In this document: positions 43,749-54,180 of the stretch, piece after piece
Layout of the letters: the number at the start of each line of letters is the position of its first letter
How positions within the stretch are numbered: position 1 is the stretch's first letter
Assembly (NCBI RefSeq): GCF_029893085.1
Contig: NZ_JARXWI010000004.1
Coordinates: 1 to 64,000 of the forward strand
Direction: 5' to 3'
From: Parabacteroides sp. PFB2-10
GTDB taxonomy: Bacteria > Bacteroidota > Bacteroidia > Bacteroidales > Tannerellaceae
DNA: 64,000 bases
Made by a program: the position numbers and the translations under genes
Notes under the pieces: model-generated
Told to the model about the DNA's origin: nothing
Databases searched by the model: none
Seen by the model: only the letters and a program-made list of their open reading frames with translations

Positions 43749-44656
43749 TGAAAACACTTCTTGTGTTGTTGGGACCGACCGGGGTGGGCAAGACCGAACT
43801 GAGTCTGCGCCTGGCCGAGAAGTTTCAGACATCCATTATCTCTTCCGATTCCCGGCAGGTGTATAAAGAACTGCCGATAGGAACGGCTGCCCCTACACAG
43901 GAGCAACTTGCCCGTGTGCCTCATCATCTGGTGGGCATACTCTCCCTGACTGATTATTTTAGCGCCAGCCTTTTCGAAGAGCAGGTACTTTCGCTGTTGG
44001 ACGAGTTGTTTCAGCAGCGCGATCTGGTGGTCATGACCGGTGGCTCCATGATGTATATCGATGCGGTCTGCAAGGGCATCGATGATATTCCCACCGTGCT
44101 TCCCGAAATCCGGGCATCGATCTATGCACAATATGAACGGGAAGGTTTGCAGCCCATCCTCGAAGAATTGCGCGAAAAGGATCCGCAACACTATGAAGAG
44201 GTCGACCGTAACAACTACAAACGGGTTATTCATGCCGTCGAGATATGCCGGCAAACCGGACTTCCTTACTCCTCTTTTCGTACAAAAAGTAACAAAGAGC
44301 GTCCCTTCCGGATTGTGAAAATCGGGTTGACTCGGGAGCGCGACGAACTCTGCGAGCGTATCAATCGGCGCGTCGATGAGATGATGCAGCAGGGATTATT
44401 GGAAGAGGCTCGAGCCGTTTACCCTCATCGCCACCTGAACTCCCTGAATACCGTAGGCTACAAAGAGCTATTCCAATACTTCGACGACACCTGGCCGCTC
44501 GACCTGGCCGTCGAGAAAATCAAACGCAACAGCCGGGTCTATGCCCGCAAACAAATGACCTGGTTCAAACGCGACCCGGAAATCACTTGGTTCCACCCCG
44601 ATGATGAAGCCGCCATCGAGGCATTTCTGAATCAAAACTCCCAAATCGAAGTGTAA
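43748..44656 (+). CDS. miaA: tRNA dimethylallyltransferase
   Basis: The 302-residue enzyme adds a dimethylallyl group to A37 of tRNAs reading UNN codons. The P-loop [15 protein letters not shown] (9-23), the [18 protein letters not shown] substrate motif and [20 protein letters not shown] are family signatures. Length is normal. Its last codons (for Ile-Glu-Val) and its stop lie inside copy 4 of the module C repeat, because the same bases occur at the edge of copy 5. It overlaps the preceding gene by one base. Confidence 0.95.
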   Translation: MKTLLVLLGPTGVGKTELSLRLAEKFQTSIISSDSRQVYKELPIGTAAPTQEQLARVPHHLVGILSLTDYFSASLFEEQVLSLLDELFQQRDLVVMTGGSMMYIDAVCKGIDDIPTVLPEIRASIYAQYEREGLQPILEELREKDPQHYEEVDRNNYKRVIHAVEICRQTGLPYSSFRTKSNKERPFRIVKIGLTRERDELCERINRRVDEMMQQGLLEEARAVYPHRHLNSLNTVGYKELFQYFDDTWPLDLAVEKIKRNSRVYARKQMTWFKRDPEITWFHPDDEAAIEAFLNQNSQIEV

Positions 44657-44800
44657 GCAAGAGAGGCCAATTTTAACTAAAACTCGCTCCTTTTGCTTAC
44701 TATTCGCATTGTTAAAAAGTGTTTCTCCCGGGAGTTTGTGAAAAAAGTCCCGGGTTTTCGGAAAAAAACTCCCGCGGTTTTGACAAAATGATATTTTGCG
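44643..44800 (+). repeat. Module C intergenic repeat, copy 4 (long-hairpin subtype)
   Basis: This copy has GTAAGCAA (44653-44660) paired with TTGCTTAC (44693-44700) around a long structured loop containing a TTTTA/TAAAA mini-stem. The core with CTCCCGGGAG is at 44711-44739. The long loop is shared only with copy 5. The miaA stop codon lies in the first arm. Beyond it, 44801-44986 holds the tamB promoter box and no gene. Confidence 0.85.
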
Positions 44801-44896
44801 AACTGCCCAATATGCATTTTGCGAATGGATCATCGATATAGCGAATGCTTTCAAAAAAGTAGGGTTATAAACCATTTGTTATCCCCGTTTCTTCAC

Positions 44897-44905
44897 TACA
44901 TTTGT
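44897..44905 (+). promoter_or_regulatory. Promoter of tamB-tamL
   Basis: TACATTTGT matches the -7 consensus and a TTTG (44875-44878) lies 18 bases upstream. The leader to 44987 is about 75 bases. Confidence 0.55.
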
Positions 44906-44986
44906 CTTGTCTTGTTTTTTATGCCCTTTGATAGAACAAAATGGGGGATATCTCCGTTATTTCAATAAGAGCTACAAGGTGAAAGA

Positions 44987-47900
44987 ATGAAGAAGTGGAT
45001 TAAGTGGATAGGCATACTGTTTTTGATACCAATCGTTTTGGTATTGCTTATAGCTGCGCTCTTATATGTCCCAGCGGTTCAGAACTTTGTGGTCAGACAG
45101 GCCACCCATTATGCCAGCCAAAACACCGAAATGGATATCCGTATCGACCGGATACACCTGGGCTTTCCTTTCGATCTGAAGATAAAAGGGGTGGAGGTAG
45201 TATCCTATCCCGACACCCTGCTCTCCCTCCAACAACTATCGGTGCGCGTAAACCCTATGCCGCTGGCAAAGAAGATCCTTTCCGTCGAACAGGTACGCCT
45301 CGAAAAAGCCCGGATCAATACGGGAGATCAACTGGAAGGCATGTTAATCAAAGGAGAGATTCCTGATTTTGTATTGAAAGCGGACTATATTGATTTGTCC
45401 GATAAAAAAGAGGTGGTTTTGAACCATGCCACATTGACCAAGGCCGATATTTATCTGCGCATCGATTCGTTATCGCAAAAGGGGAATACGAGTGCCTCGC
45501 CGATGAACTGGAAGATTCGTGTTGGCGATATTGCAATCAAACAATCAGCTTTTGCTTTCGATATGCCTGCCGACACGTTGAGCCTGTCGGCGCGTATAGG
45601 CAAGGCGGGACTGTCGAACGGATTAGTCGATCTGGGAGCCGCCCGTTATGAGGTAGAGAAATTCAATCTGGCGGAATCAGCCATTGTTTATGACGGCGAT
45701 ACGCTGGCGCCACAGCCGGGATTAGACCCAGCCCACCTGGCTTTGCAAAATCTGCAGGCCGACGTTCGTTCCATCCGTTATCAGGGAAAAGAGATCGGAG
45801 CTGATCTGCGCCGATTGGCTTTCGACGAGCGTTCGGGCTTTGTATTATCCTCCCTCGAAGGAAAGGTGGAAGCCGACAGCCTACATATAGATATACCCGG
45901 TTTTCAGTTGAAAACTCCTTTTACGAACATCACCTTGAAGGCCAACCTACCCTGGAGCCTTTTAGATGAAAAGCCTGCCGGCAATTTCGACCTCTCTCTT
46001 TCGGCTTCGGTCGGGAAAGAGGATGTATTTATATTGGTTCCCGATCTGCCAGCCGACTTCAAACAGGCTTTCCCGGCCAACCCCATCGACTTTTTGGCGA
46101 ATGCAGGCGGCAGTCTGGAGGAGATCCGTCTCCGGCAATTGAAAGCGGACATCCCCGATGCTATCGTCGTAGAGGCCTCCGGAAGGGTAGGGGCGGTGTT
46201 GGATAGCGTGCGTCGTTCGGCGGATATTCAATTGGAAGCGGTGACCGGAAATATGGATTTCCTATTGTCTTATCTGCCGAAAGAGGAGCGTAATCGCTAT
46301 GCGATTCCTGCGGGCATAGAGCTGTATGGGGAGGTCGCCCTATACAACCAGGAGTATACGGCCAATCTGCAGTTGACAGAAGGCGATGCCCGGGTGCAAT
46401 TAGATGGCCGTTTCCAGGAAACAACGGAGGCCTATGCAGCCGCTTTGAAGATAGAGGGTTTGGAACCGGTTCATTTTATGCCGACTGATTCCATTCTCTG
46501 GGTAACCGCTTCATTGCAGGCGGAAGGGCAGGGTTTTGATTTCTTCTCGGCTCGTACCCGGGCGAAGATAAATGCACAAATCGATTCCCTCTTGTATCAA
46601 AACATCGGCTTGTCGGATGTTTCGCTGACAGCTTCGCTGGAAGAGAATCGGTATGAGGCGAATCTGAACAGCTTATACCCCTATGCCCAGGCGGATCTAA
46701 GCGTTAGTGGGGAATTGAAAGAGGAGTCTTTCACGACCATGTTGGTATTGGAGGCCAAACATCTCGATTTGCAAGGGCTTCATCTCACCGACTCGCTCTT
46801 TTATACGGAATTCGAACTCTATGCGGATGCCCAAAGCGATTGGAAAGAAAAGAACGAAGCCTTCCTCTCGCTCGGAGCCTGCAATATCAGGGTGCCGGGT
46901 TTGCGATTCAGCCCCAAGTCGCTGACGTTGAAACTGGATAGCGATGTGGATACCACACGGGTATCATTCAATGCGGGTAATGACTTTGCTATGGTGTTGA
47001 CAGGCGATGCGGGGGTGAACGCCTTGTTGAAGCAGTTCGGCGAGATAGGCAATGAACTGACCCGTCAACTGGCGACCGATTCGATTATTCATATTGACGC
47101 TTTGCAAGCCTCGTTGCCCCATACCTCCCTCTCTGTCAAGGCGCGGCGCGACAATCCGATCTTCCATCTGTTGAGGACTTATTATTATAGCTTTACAGAT
47201 CTCGATATAGAGGCTTCGACCTCGCCCGAAAACGGGATTCTATTGGATGCGGGCATCTATGCCTTCGCCAGGGATACCTTCCTGATCGATACGATCAGAG
47301 CCTCCATTCGCCCGGCTCCGGATGGCCTGACTTACAGCGCCGATGTGATCAAAAACAGATACCGTCTGCAACAACCCTTCACAGCCCATGTGCATGGAGC
47401 GTTGAAAAACAGATATGTTGACGCGGAATTCACCTACACCAACCACAACAAAGAAACGGGATTACAGTTGGGCGTCAGCATGACAAAAGGCGTGGACGGG
47501 ATGCGTTTCAACCTCTTCCCCGAGCAACCGATCATCGCGTTCAATACGTTTACCCTCAATCCGGACAACTATTTCCGCTTTGGCAGCATGAAAGATATGG
47601 ATGCCAACATACGATTGACCGGATCGAAGAACGCCTCCCTGTGGATCCATTCGATGGATCTGGGCGATACCTACCCGGAGTTGCATGTGGAATTCAATCA
47701 GATGAACTTAGAGACGATCACTTCCGGCTTCTCTATGTTGCCGAATATGAAAGGAATCCTGAATGCCAACGTGCGGTATGCCCCGATGGAAGAGACTTTT
47801 ATGGTGGTGGCCGATGCGAATATCGACGAACTGTTCTATGAAAACGGGCGCGTCGGGGAGATGTTATTAAACGCTGTCTACCTGCCGTTAGACAATGCCG

Positions 47901-49621
47901 AACACCAGTTCGACGTGCATCTCTACCACGACCGGGAAGAACGGATGACGGCTTATGCCTTGTATAAGGCGGCGGATAAGACGAGCAACATAGAAGGAGC
48001 ATTCGATATACTCTCTCTGCCGTTGGATATGGCGAACCCGTTTATCCCGGAGGGTATGGCAAAAATGGAAGGCACCCTGAACGGAAGTATGCAGATCAGC
48101 GGTTCTTCGTCGCAGCCGGTACTGAATGGCTTTATGAAACTCGATTCCAGTTCGATGTATGTCGGCATGGCCGATACGCGATTGCGCTTTGATGATCGGA
48201 AGGTGACCGTGAAAGACAGCCGTATCAGGTTCGATAAATACCGCTTGCTGACAACAGGCAATAATCCTTTTGTAATCGACGGAAATATAGATATCTCCAA
48301 CTTCTCGCGCATGATGGCGGATCTTCGCCTGACGGCCAGCAATATGCAGGTGTTGAATGCCAGCCGTACGCCTGAAAGCTTAGTCTACGGCAAACTGTTT
48401 ATGAACTTTGACACAAGCATCAAAGGACCTTTGTCGGCTATAACTGTACGTGGCGATGCCCATCTGTTGGCGGGAACGGATCTGACTTATGTATTGACCG
48501 ATTCGCCTTTGACGGTACAGGATCGGATGGACGGGTTGGTTTCTTTCACCTCTTTCACCGACACATTGACAGTACAACGGAGGAATACCGGACAACAGAT
48601 GGCGTTGGGAGGAATCAATATGTTTATGGATCTGAGGATCGATCCGACTGTGCAGTTCCGTGTAGACCTTACGCCCGACCAGTCGAACTATGTCGAATTG
48701 GAAGGGGGAGGGGATCTGGTTCTCCAATACGAACCGCCGAGCGATATCACTCTCAACGGACGCTATACCTTTACCGGTGGCGTGGTGAAATACAGCCTGC
48801 CGGTGGTGCCGCTGAAGGCTTTCGATATCCATCAGGGAAGTTATGTGCAATGGAATGGTCAAATGATGAATCCGGAGATCAATGTAACGGCCACCGAGCG
48901 GATGCGCGCGACCATCACCGATGCAGACGGCCTGCAACGGCGATCGAACTTCGACGTGGGCATCAGTGTGAAGGAGCGGTTGGAGAATATGCAGTTACAG
49001 TTTATCATCGACGCAGTGGACGATACGAATATCCGTTCGGAACTAGCTTCGAAAGATAATGACGAGCGTTCGCGCTACGCCATCTATATGATGCTTACCG
49101 GAACCTATATGGGTTCCGACCCGACCAATATGAACCTGGGTGGTGCCCTGGGTAGTTTCTTAGTCGGACAGGTCAACTCCATTGCCGGCGATGCCCTGAA
49201 AGGGGTGGATATCGACCTGGGATTAGATACCTACGAGACGGCTACGGGTACGCAGAACGACCTGACATTCAGCTTTGCCAAACGCTTCTACAACGATCGC
49301 ATCCGCGTGTCGGTGGGTGGAACGGTATCGACCGGCAACACCACCGAGCAGACGCAGTCGTTCCTCGATAACTTTGCTGCCGAATACCTGTTGGATCCGG
49401 CGGGTTCCAAAACCATTAAGTTCTTCCATGACCGCAACTACGAGAGCATCCTGGAGGGCGAGGTGGTAGAGACAGGTGTTGGTATAGTGTTCCGCAAGAA
49501 GGTGCTTCGCTTGCGTGAGCTGTTCGATTTCAGGCAGAAGAAGACAACACCGGTACCGATAGAAGAGCCCAAAGAAGACAATGCCGAAAGCGAAGAGCCG
49601 GAACGTGAAACGAAAGAATAG
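44987..49621 (+). CDS. tamB: Translocation and assembly module protein TamB
   Basis: The 1544-residue protein has one N-terminal inner-membrane anchor (WIGILFLIPIVLVLLIAALL, about 5-27), a very long beta-rich periplasmic region of the AsmA/TamB kind, and a C-terminal TamB (DUF490) domain (about 1100-1500). TamB spans the periplasm and works with an outer-membrane BamA-family partner in envelope protein or lipid transport. The partner gene starts five bases after the tamB stop. The gene is downstream of miaA but separated by a repeat and a promoter. Confidence 0.93.
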   Translation: MKKWIKWIGILFLIPIVLVLLIAALLYVPAVQNFVVRQATHYASQNTEMDIRIDRIHLGFPFDLKIKGVEVVSYPDTLLSLQQLSVRVNPMPLAKKILSVEQVRLEKARINTGDQLEGMLIKGEIPDFVLKADYIDLSDKKEVVLNHATLTKADIYLRIDSLSQKGNTSASPMNWKIRVGDIAIKQSAFAFDMPADTLSLSARIGKAGLSNGLVDLGAARYEVEKFNLAESAIVYDGDTLAPQPGLDPAHLALQNLQADVRSIRYQGKEIGADLRRLAFDERSGFVLSSLEGKVEADSLHIDIPGFQLKTPFTNITLKANLPWSLLDEKPAGNFDLSLSASVGKEDVFILVPDLPADFKQAFPANPIDFLANAGGSLEEIRLRQLKADIPDAIVVEASGRVGAVLDSVRRSADIQLEAVTGNMDFLLSYLPKEERNRYAIPAGIELYGEVALYNQEYTANLQLTEGDARVQLDGRFQETTEAYAAALKIEGLEPVHFMPTDSILWVTASLQAEGQGFDFFSARTRAKINAQIDSLLYQNIGLSDVSLTASLEENRYEANLNSLYPYAQADLSVSGELKEESFTTMLVLEAKHLDLQGLHLTDSLFYTEFELYADAQSDWKEKNEAFLSLGACNIRVPGLRFSPKSLTLKLDSDVDTTRVSFNAGNDFAMVLTGDAGVNALLKQFGEIGNELTRQLATDSIIHIDALQASLPHTSLSVKARRDNPIFHLLRTYYYSFTDLDIEASTSPENGILLDAGIYAFARDTFLIDTIRASIRPAPDGLTYSADVIKNRYRLQQPFTAHVHGALKNRYVDAEFTYTNHNKETGLQLGVSMTKGVDGMRFNLFPEQPIIAFNTFTLNPDNYFRFGSMKDMDANIRLTGSKNASLWIHSMDLGDTYPELHVEFNQMNLETITSGFSMLPNMKGILNANVRYAPMEETFMVVADANIDELFYENGRVGEMLLNAVYLPLDNAEHQFDVHLYHDREERMTAYALYKAADKTSNIEGAFDILSLPLDMANPFIPEGMAKMEGTLNGSMQISGSSSQPVLNGFMKLDSSSMYVGMADTRLRFDDRKVTVKDSRIRFDKYRLLTTGNNPFVIDGNIDISNFSRMMADLRLTASNMQVLNASRTPESLVYGKLFMNFDTSIKGPLSAITVRGDAHLLAGTDLTYVLTDSPLTVQDRMDGLVSFTSFTDTLTVQRRNTGQQMALGGINMFMDLRIDPTVQFRVDLTPDQSNYVELEGGGDLVLQYEPPSDITLNGRYTFTGGVVKYSLPVVPLKAFDIHQGSYVQWNGQMMNPEINVTATERMRATITDADGLQRRSNFDVGISVKERLENMQLQFIIDAVDDTNIRSELASKDNDERSRYAIYMMLTGTYMGSDPTNMNLGGALGSFLVGQVNSIAGDALKGVDIDLGLDTYETATGTQNDLTFSFAKRFYNDRIRVSVGGTVSTGNTTEQTQSFLDNFAAEYLLDPAGSKTIKFFHDRNYESILEGEVVETGVGIVFRKKVLRLRELFDFRQKKTTPVPIEEPKEDNAESEEPERETKE

Positions 49622-49626
49622 TTAGG

Positions 49627-52056
49627 ATGAAACAAAAGAATCATACATATAACCTACGTCTCCTTCTTCTCCTACTGGCGGTAGGGGCGGGCTTTGTCAG
49701 CTCCTGTTCGGTCACCAAACACCTGCCCGAAGGGGAGGTGCTCTATACAGGCATCAAAAAGATGGAGGTGGCCGACCCCGACCCGACCCGCGAGGGGGAT
49801 GCTGCCATGCAAGAGGTAGAGGGTGCTTTGGCGTATGCGCCCAACAACGCCTTGTTCGGTAGTTCAACCACGCGCATCCCTATTCCTTTCGGCTTGTGGA
49901 TCTACAATGGATTTAAGAAATACAAAGGCGGAGTCGGCAAATGGATATTCGATAAGTTTGCTGCCAAGCCGGTACTTATCAATACGGTCAATCCCGATGT
50001 GCGTGTGGCGGTCGCCCGGAATATGTTGCACGAAAATGGTTACTTCGACGGGCATGTAGCCTATGAGATACTCCCCGACAAAAAGGATTCCCTGCAGGCA
50101 AAGATCAATTATTCGGTGGAGATGAACAACGCCTACCGCTATGACAGTATCCAGTATATGCGGATGCGCCATTTTGCCGATACGTTGATCAATGCGCACC
50201 GGCACGAAAGCCTGTTGCGTAATGGCGACCAGTTCAATGTGATCCGGTTGGAGAATGAGCGTCAACGCATTGCTACCCTCCTGCGCAACAATGGTTTCTA
50301 TTTCTATCGCCCTGAATATGTGGTCTATGAAGCCGACACCCTGCAATCGCCGGGCAAGGTGTGGCTCCGGGTGATGCGAAAACAGGGAACGCCTCCGAAT
50401 GCCATGGCGCCCTACCGTATCGGAAACATCTCGGTGTATATGAATGGATACAACAGCGAGGCGCCTACCGATTCGATCCGCTACAAGGATATGACGATCT
50501 ATTACGAAGGGAAACTGAAGCTTCGCCCCGAGGTATTATACAGCCGCTTGCGTTTCAAACCGGGAGACCTCTACACCCTGGAGGAGCAACAGCGCACGCA
50601 AACCGGGCTTTCGCGCCTGAATGTGTTCCGTTATGCCGAGTTTCAATATACGGAAGTGAACCGTTCGACCGCGCGCGACAGCATCGGACGAGGCAGTTAC
50701 AATAGGCGTACCCGCGATGAACAGGGTGGTGTAGAGCGCTTGGATAGCCTGCGCCGCCGGAGCGATATATACAACCAGAACAACCTCTTGGATGTGCGCA
50801 TCAATACCGTCTTCGATTATCCTTACGATGGTGAATTGGAAGTGAATGCCAGTACGAAGAGCAACGATTATGCCGGTCCGGGAGCAATCTTCTCGATCAC
50901 CCGCAGAAATGCGTTCCACGGCGGGGAGTTATTGGGCTTCCAGGTGAAAGGCTCTTACGAATGGCAAACAGGAAACCGGATCGACGGAACGAAAATAAAC
51001 AGCTACGAGATAGGCGCCAATTCGACATTGACCATGCCTTTCGTGCTCTTCCCAGGGTTTGTTTACCGTGACCTGGTGCGTCCCTCCAGCACGACCTTCA
51101 AATTGAGTGCCGACCTGATCAACCGGGCGCGCTTTTTCCGGATGACTTCTTTCGGGTTAACGATGATGTACGACTTCCGTCCAAGTCCGACCACCCGCCA
51201 CCAGGTGACGCCCTTCCGTTTGAACTATAATAAAATGAAGCCAACGGATCTCTTTATCGAAAAGGCGGAAGAGAACCCTTCGCTCTGGCTGAGTCTGCAG
51301 GATCAGTTTGTTCCGGCCATGAGTTATATGTTTACCTACGACAACACGCCGATAGCTAAGCGACATTATTTCTCCTGGACCACCTCGTTTACGCAAGCCG
51401 GTAACCTGATCAGCAGCATAGGCGCCATTGCCGGAAACGACTTCAATAAGGAAGGGAAAAAACTATTCGGAAGCCCATACGCGCAATTCCTGAAACTGAC
51501 CAGCGAGTTTCGCTACAACCGCCGCATCGATAAGAACAACCGGCTCGTCGGACGTTTGATGGCTGGTGGAATCTACAGTTATGGCAACTCGCGGGTAGCG
51601 CCTTACAATGAACAATTCTATATCGGAGGAGCCAACAGTGTGCGTGCTTTTACGATCCGTTCGATCGGCCCGGGACGTTATTATGCCGATCCCAAAACAA
51701 ATCCATACACCTATATCGATCGCACGGGAGATTATAAGTTTGAAGCCAACCTGGAATACCGCGTGCGCCTGGTAGGCGACCTGGAGGGTGCCTTGTTTTT
51801 GGATGCCGGTGGTATATGGGCGGCTCGCGAAGACGACCGCACCGGCGGCACGTTCAAAGCCAGCGAATTCCTCAACGACCTGGCGTTAGGTACCGGGGTG
51901 GGTCTGCGCTACGACCTCTCGTTCCTGTTGATCCGCTTCGATGTAGGCTTGGGCTTGCATGTCCCTTACGCCACCGACAAGAAGGGTTATTTCAATATCA
52001 ACCCCTTCCGCGAAGGAGGCTATTCCTGGCATCTGGCCGTCGGCTATCCGTTTTGA
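49627..52056 (+). CDS. tamL: BamA/TamA-family outer membrane lipoprotein TamL
   Basis: The 809-residue protein has a lipoprotein signal with lipobox VSSC (cysteine about residue 27), a POTRA-like periplasmic region (about 40-400) and a C-terminal 16-strand Omp85 barrel (about 410-809) containing GGANSVRAFTIRSIGPG and the final GYSWHLAVGYPF. A lipid anchor on a TamA-like protein is the mark of the Bacteroidota variant TamL. It follows tamB directly, so the two form the complex's operon. Length is normal for TamL. Confidence 0.92.
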   Translation: MKQKNHTYNLRLLLLLLAVGAGFVSSCSVTKHLPEGEVLYTGIKKMEVADPDPTREGDAAMQEVEGALAYAPNNALFGSSTTRIPIPFGLWIYNGFKKYKGGVGKWIFDKFAAKPVLINTVNPDVRVAVARNMLHENGYFDGHVAYEILPDKKDSLQAKINYSVEMNNAYRYDSIQYMRMRHFADTLINAHRHESLLRNGDQFNVIRLENERQRIATLLRNNGFYFYRPEYVVYEADTLQSPGKVWLRVMRKQGTPPNAMAPYRIGNISVYMNGYNSEAPTDSIRYKDMTIYYEGKLKLRPEVLYSRLRFKPGDLYTLEEQQRTQTGLSRLNVFRYAEFQYTEVNRSTARDSIGRGSYNRRTRDEQGGVERLDSLRRRSDIYNQNNLLDVRINTVFDYPYDGELEVNASTKSNDYAGPGAIFSITRRNAFHGGELLGFQVKGSYEWQTGNRIDGTKINSYEIGANSTLTMPFVLFPGFVYRDLVRPSSTTFKLSADLINRARFFRMTSFGLTMMYDFRPSPTTRHQVTPFRLNYNKMKPTDLFIEKAEENPSLWLSLQDQFVPAMSYMFTYDNTPIAKRHYFSWTTSFTQAGNLISSIGAIAGNDFNKEGKKLFGSPYAQFLKLTSEFRYNRRIDKNNRLVGRLMAGGIYSYGNSRVAPYNEQFYIGGANSVRAFTIRSIGPGRYYADPKTNPYTYIDRTGDYKFEANLEYRVRLVGDLEGALFLDAGGIWAAREDDRTGGTFKASEFLNDLALGTGVGLRYDLSFLLIRFDVGLGLHVPYATDKKGYFNINPFREGGYSWHLAVGYPF

Positions 52057-52200
52057 CAGGGTGAGTGTAAACAAAAGGCGGTTTTGCTATCAAAGATTAA
52101 AATGGCAAATGGTGGAGGGTATGTTGGGCTTTTCACGCGTGTTGAATGATGAATGTGTTGTTTTGGCTATGTAGAGGCTCGTCAAATTAAAAAGAATAGC

Positions 52201-52209
52201 TACTTTTGG
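52201..52209 (+). promoter_or_regulatory. Candidate -7 box of the GH27 gene
   Basis: TACTTTTGG is close to TAnnTTTGC and lies 36 bases before the start at 52246. Confidence 0.4.
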
Positions 52210-52245
52210 CAAACAATAAAATTTTATAACTCTAAAAGAAAGAAT

Positions 52246-53613
52246 ATGAAACATGGTGTGTTAGTATTGCTTGGGGCGGCTCTTCTGTTGAGCTCCTGCG
52301 GGCAGAAGCAGGTAGAGAGAGTGGCTTTCCAGCAAGGGGAGTTTAAGGAATGGGCCAAGACCCCTCCGATGGGTTGGAATAGCTGGGATTGCTATGGGCC
52401 GACGGTGATGGAACATGAGGTGATAGCCAATGCCGACTATATGGCAGAGAACCTGAAAGAGTTTGGCTGGGAGTATGTGGTAGTGGATATCCGCTGGTTT
52501 GTGGAGAACGACAAAGCGGGCGGATACAACCAAACCGACCCGCGCTATGTATTGGATGAATACGGACGTTATCAGCCGGCCACGAACCGTTTCCCCTCTT
52601 CTGCCAACGGAAAAGGATTCAAGGAACTGGCCGATTATATACACAGTAAAGGATTGAAATTCGGTATCCACATCATGCGCGGCATCCCGAAAGAGGCCGT
52701 AGAAAAGAAACTCCCGATCTTAGGGGCGGAAGGCGTAACGGCCGACCAAATCTACTCCACGGAACTGCAATGCCGCTGGTTGCGCGACAACTACACAGTT
52801 GTAGCCGATCGTCCGGGTGCGCAGGAGTATTACAATTCTATTTTCAACCTGTATGCCGACTGGGGTGTCGACTTTGTGAAGATCGACGATATTACCCGTC
52901 CGTATCATCAGCCGGAGATCGAACTGGTGCGTAACGCCATCGACCAATGCGGCCGTCCGATCGTATTAAGCCTGTCGCCGGGAAAAACACCGCTTGAAGA
53001 CGCCGAACATGTGCGCGAGCATGCCAATATGTGGCGTATGGTCGACGATGTATGGGATCTTTGGAGAGACATCACCCACCTGTTGGACGTAGCCCAGGGC
53101 TGGTATCCCTATATTACGCCCGGCACCTGGCCCGATTGCGATATGATTCCGCTGGGAAGAATCTCCGTACGTGGCGAGCGAGGCGAAGACCGCATGACCC
53201 GTCTGACACCGGACGAGCAATACACCCTGATGACGCTGTTCACCATTTTCCGTTCGCCCTTGATGTTTGGTGGCGATCTGCCGAGCAACGATGCCTTCAC
53301 CCTCTCTTTGCTTACCAATAAAGAGGTATTGAAAATGCACCGCGAAGGCACGGATGTGCAACAGCTTTTCCAGCAAGACAACAAGGTAGCGATTGCCTCT
53401 CGCAATCCGAATACGCAGGAAGCCTATTTGGCTATCTTTAATATCGACGACGAAAAGGCGCAGGAGATCGCTGTCAACCTGAAAGATCTGGGCTTGAATG
53501 GCGACTGTAAGGTGACGAATATGTGGACCGGCGAAGAGCTGGGTATCGTATCCAACGACTTCGTACAGACATTGGCTCCGCACGCGTCGGGATTGTATAA
53601 ATTCGCGAATTAA
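52246..53613 (+). CDS. Alpha-galactosidase (GH27) lipoprotein
   Basis: The 455-residue protein has a lipoprotein signal (LLLSSC, cysteine about residue 18) and a GH27 barrel. Visible are the family start PPMGWNSWDCYGPTVMEHEV, the nucleophile region VDFVKIDDI, MWRMVDDVWDLW and the C-terminal beta domain. It hydrolyses terminal alpha-galactose from glycans at the cell surface or in the periplasm. ATG at 52246 is used; an in-frame upstream start would put 31 residues before the signal peptide. It ends convergently, 12 bases from the next gene. Confidence 0.92.
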   Translation: MKHGVLVLLGAALLLSSCGQKQVERVAFQQGEFKEWAKTPPMGWNSWDCYGPTVMEHEVIANADYMAENLKEFGWEYVVVDIRWFVENDKAGGYNQTDPRYVLDEYGRYQPATNRFPSSANGKGFKELADYIHSKGLKFGIHIMRGIPKEAVEKKLPILGAEGVTADQIYSTELQCRWLRDNYTVVADRPGAQEYYNSIFNLYADWGVDFVKIDDITRPYHQPEIELVRNAIDQCGRPIVLSLSPGKTPLEDAEHVREHANMWRMVDDVWDLWRDITHLLDVAQGWYPYITPGTWPDCDMIPLGRISVRGERGEDRMTRLTPDEQYTLMTLFTIFRSPLMFGGDLPSNDAFTLSLLTNKEVLKMHREGTDVQQLFQQDNKVAIASRNPNTQEAYLAIFNIDDEKAQEIAVNLKDLGLNGDCKVTNMWTGEELGIVSNDFVQTLAPHASGLYKFAN

Positions 53614-53625
53614 GGGGAGAGAGGC

Positions 53626-54099
53626 TTAAAACTCTTTTTTCAATCGTTCTAAGATTTCAAAAACTGCCGGGCAAGTCCCGGCATTTTTTATGGTCAGCGG
53701 GTAGATCTGATAGAATTTCTTGCGGTCGGTATGCGGATACTCGCGACAGGCACGCGGACGGTCTTCGTATATGCTGCAATAGTTGTCGGCACAAAGAAAA
53801 GGACAGGGCATCTCTTTGAATACATAATCATTGTCTTCGTCGATGCGCAGGTAGCGGGCAATCACCTCCTGTTGCTTGATCCGCAAGGCTGAGGCCATCC
53901 GCTCGATGTCACGATCGGTCAATCGCGGCCCCAGCGAACGGCAACAATTAGCGCACGCCAGGCAATCGATCTCCTCGAACACCTCCTCATGAAGTGCATG
54001 AACCACGTCATCCAATTCACGCATCCGGTTCTTTTTTATGTTCTTAAAGAACTGCCGGGTCTCTTTCTCTACCTTTTCGGCTTTTTCCTGTAAATCCAT
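53626..54099 (-). CDS. YkgJ family cysteine cluster protein
   Basis: The 157-residue cytoplasmic protein has the metal-binding pattern of the CxxCxxCC family: CLACANCCRSLGPRL (about 48-62) and CPFLCADNYCSIYEDRPRAC (about 99-118). It probably binds zinc or an iron-sulfur cluster; the function is unknown. It lies downstream of metY on the same strand, separated by a long A/T-rich hairpin. Confidence 0.88.
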   Translation of the reverse strand: MDLQEKAEKVEKETRQFFKNIKKNRMRELDDVVHALHEEVFEEIDCLACANCCRSLGPRLTDRDIERMASALRIKQQEVIARYLRIDEDNDYVFKEMPCPFLCADNYCSIYEDRPRACREYPHTDRKKFYQIYPLTIKNAGTCPAVFEILERLKKEF

Positions 54100-54106
54100 G
54101 TTAATT

Positions 54107-54179
54107 ATAAATTATGAATTATGAATTATGAATTCGGGGAACATGAAATTCATAATTCATAATTCAAAATTCATAATTT
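54107..54179. repeat. A/T-rich long hairpin of ATTATGA repeats
   Basis: The left arm repeats AATTATG several times; the right arm repeats its complement CATAATT around a short GGGGAAC centre, making a nearly continuous stem of over 30 bp. It lies between metY and the cysteine-cluster gene. A second element of the same kind is at 56532-56586. Confidence 0.8.
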
Positions 54180-54180
54180 C

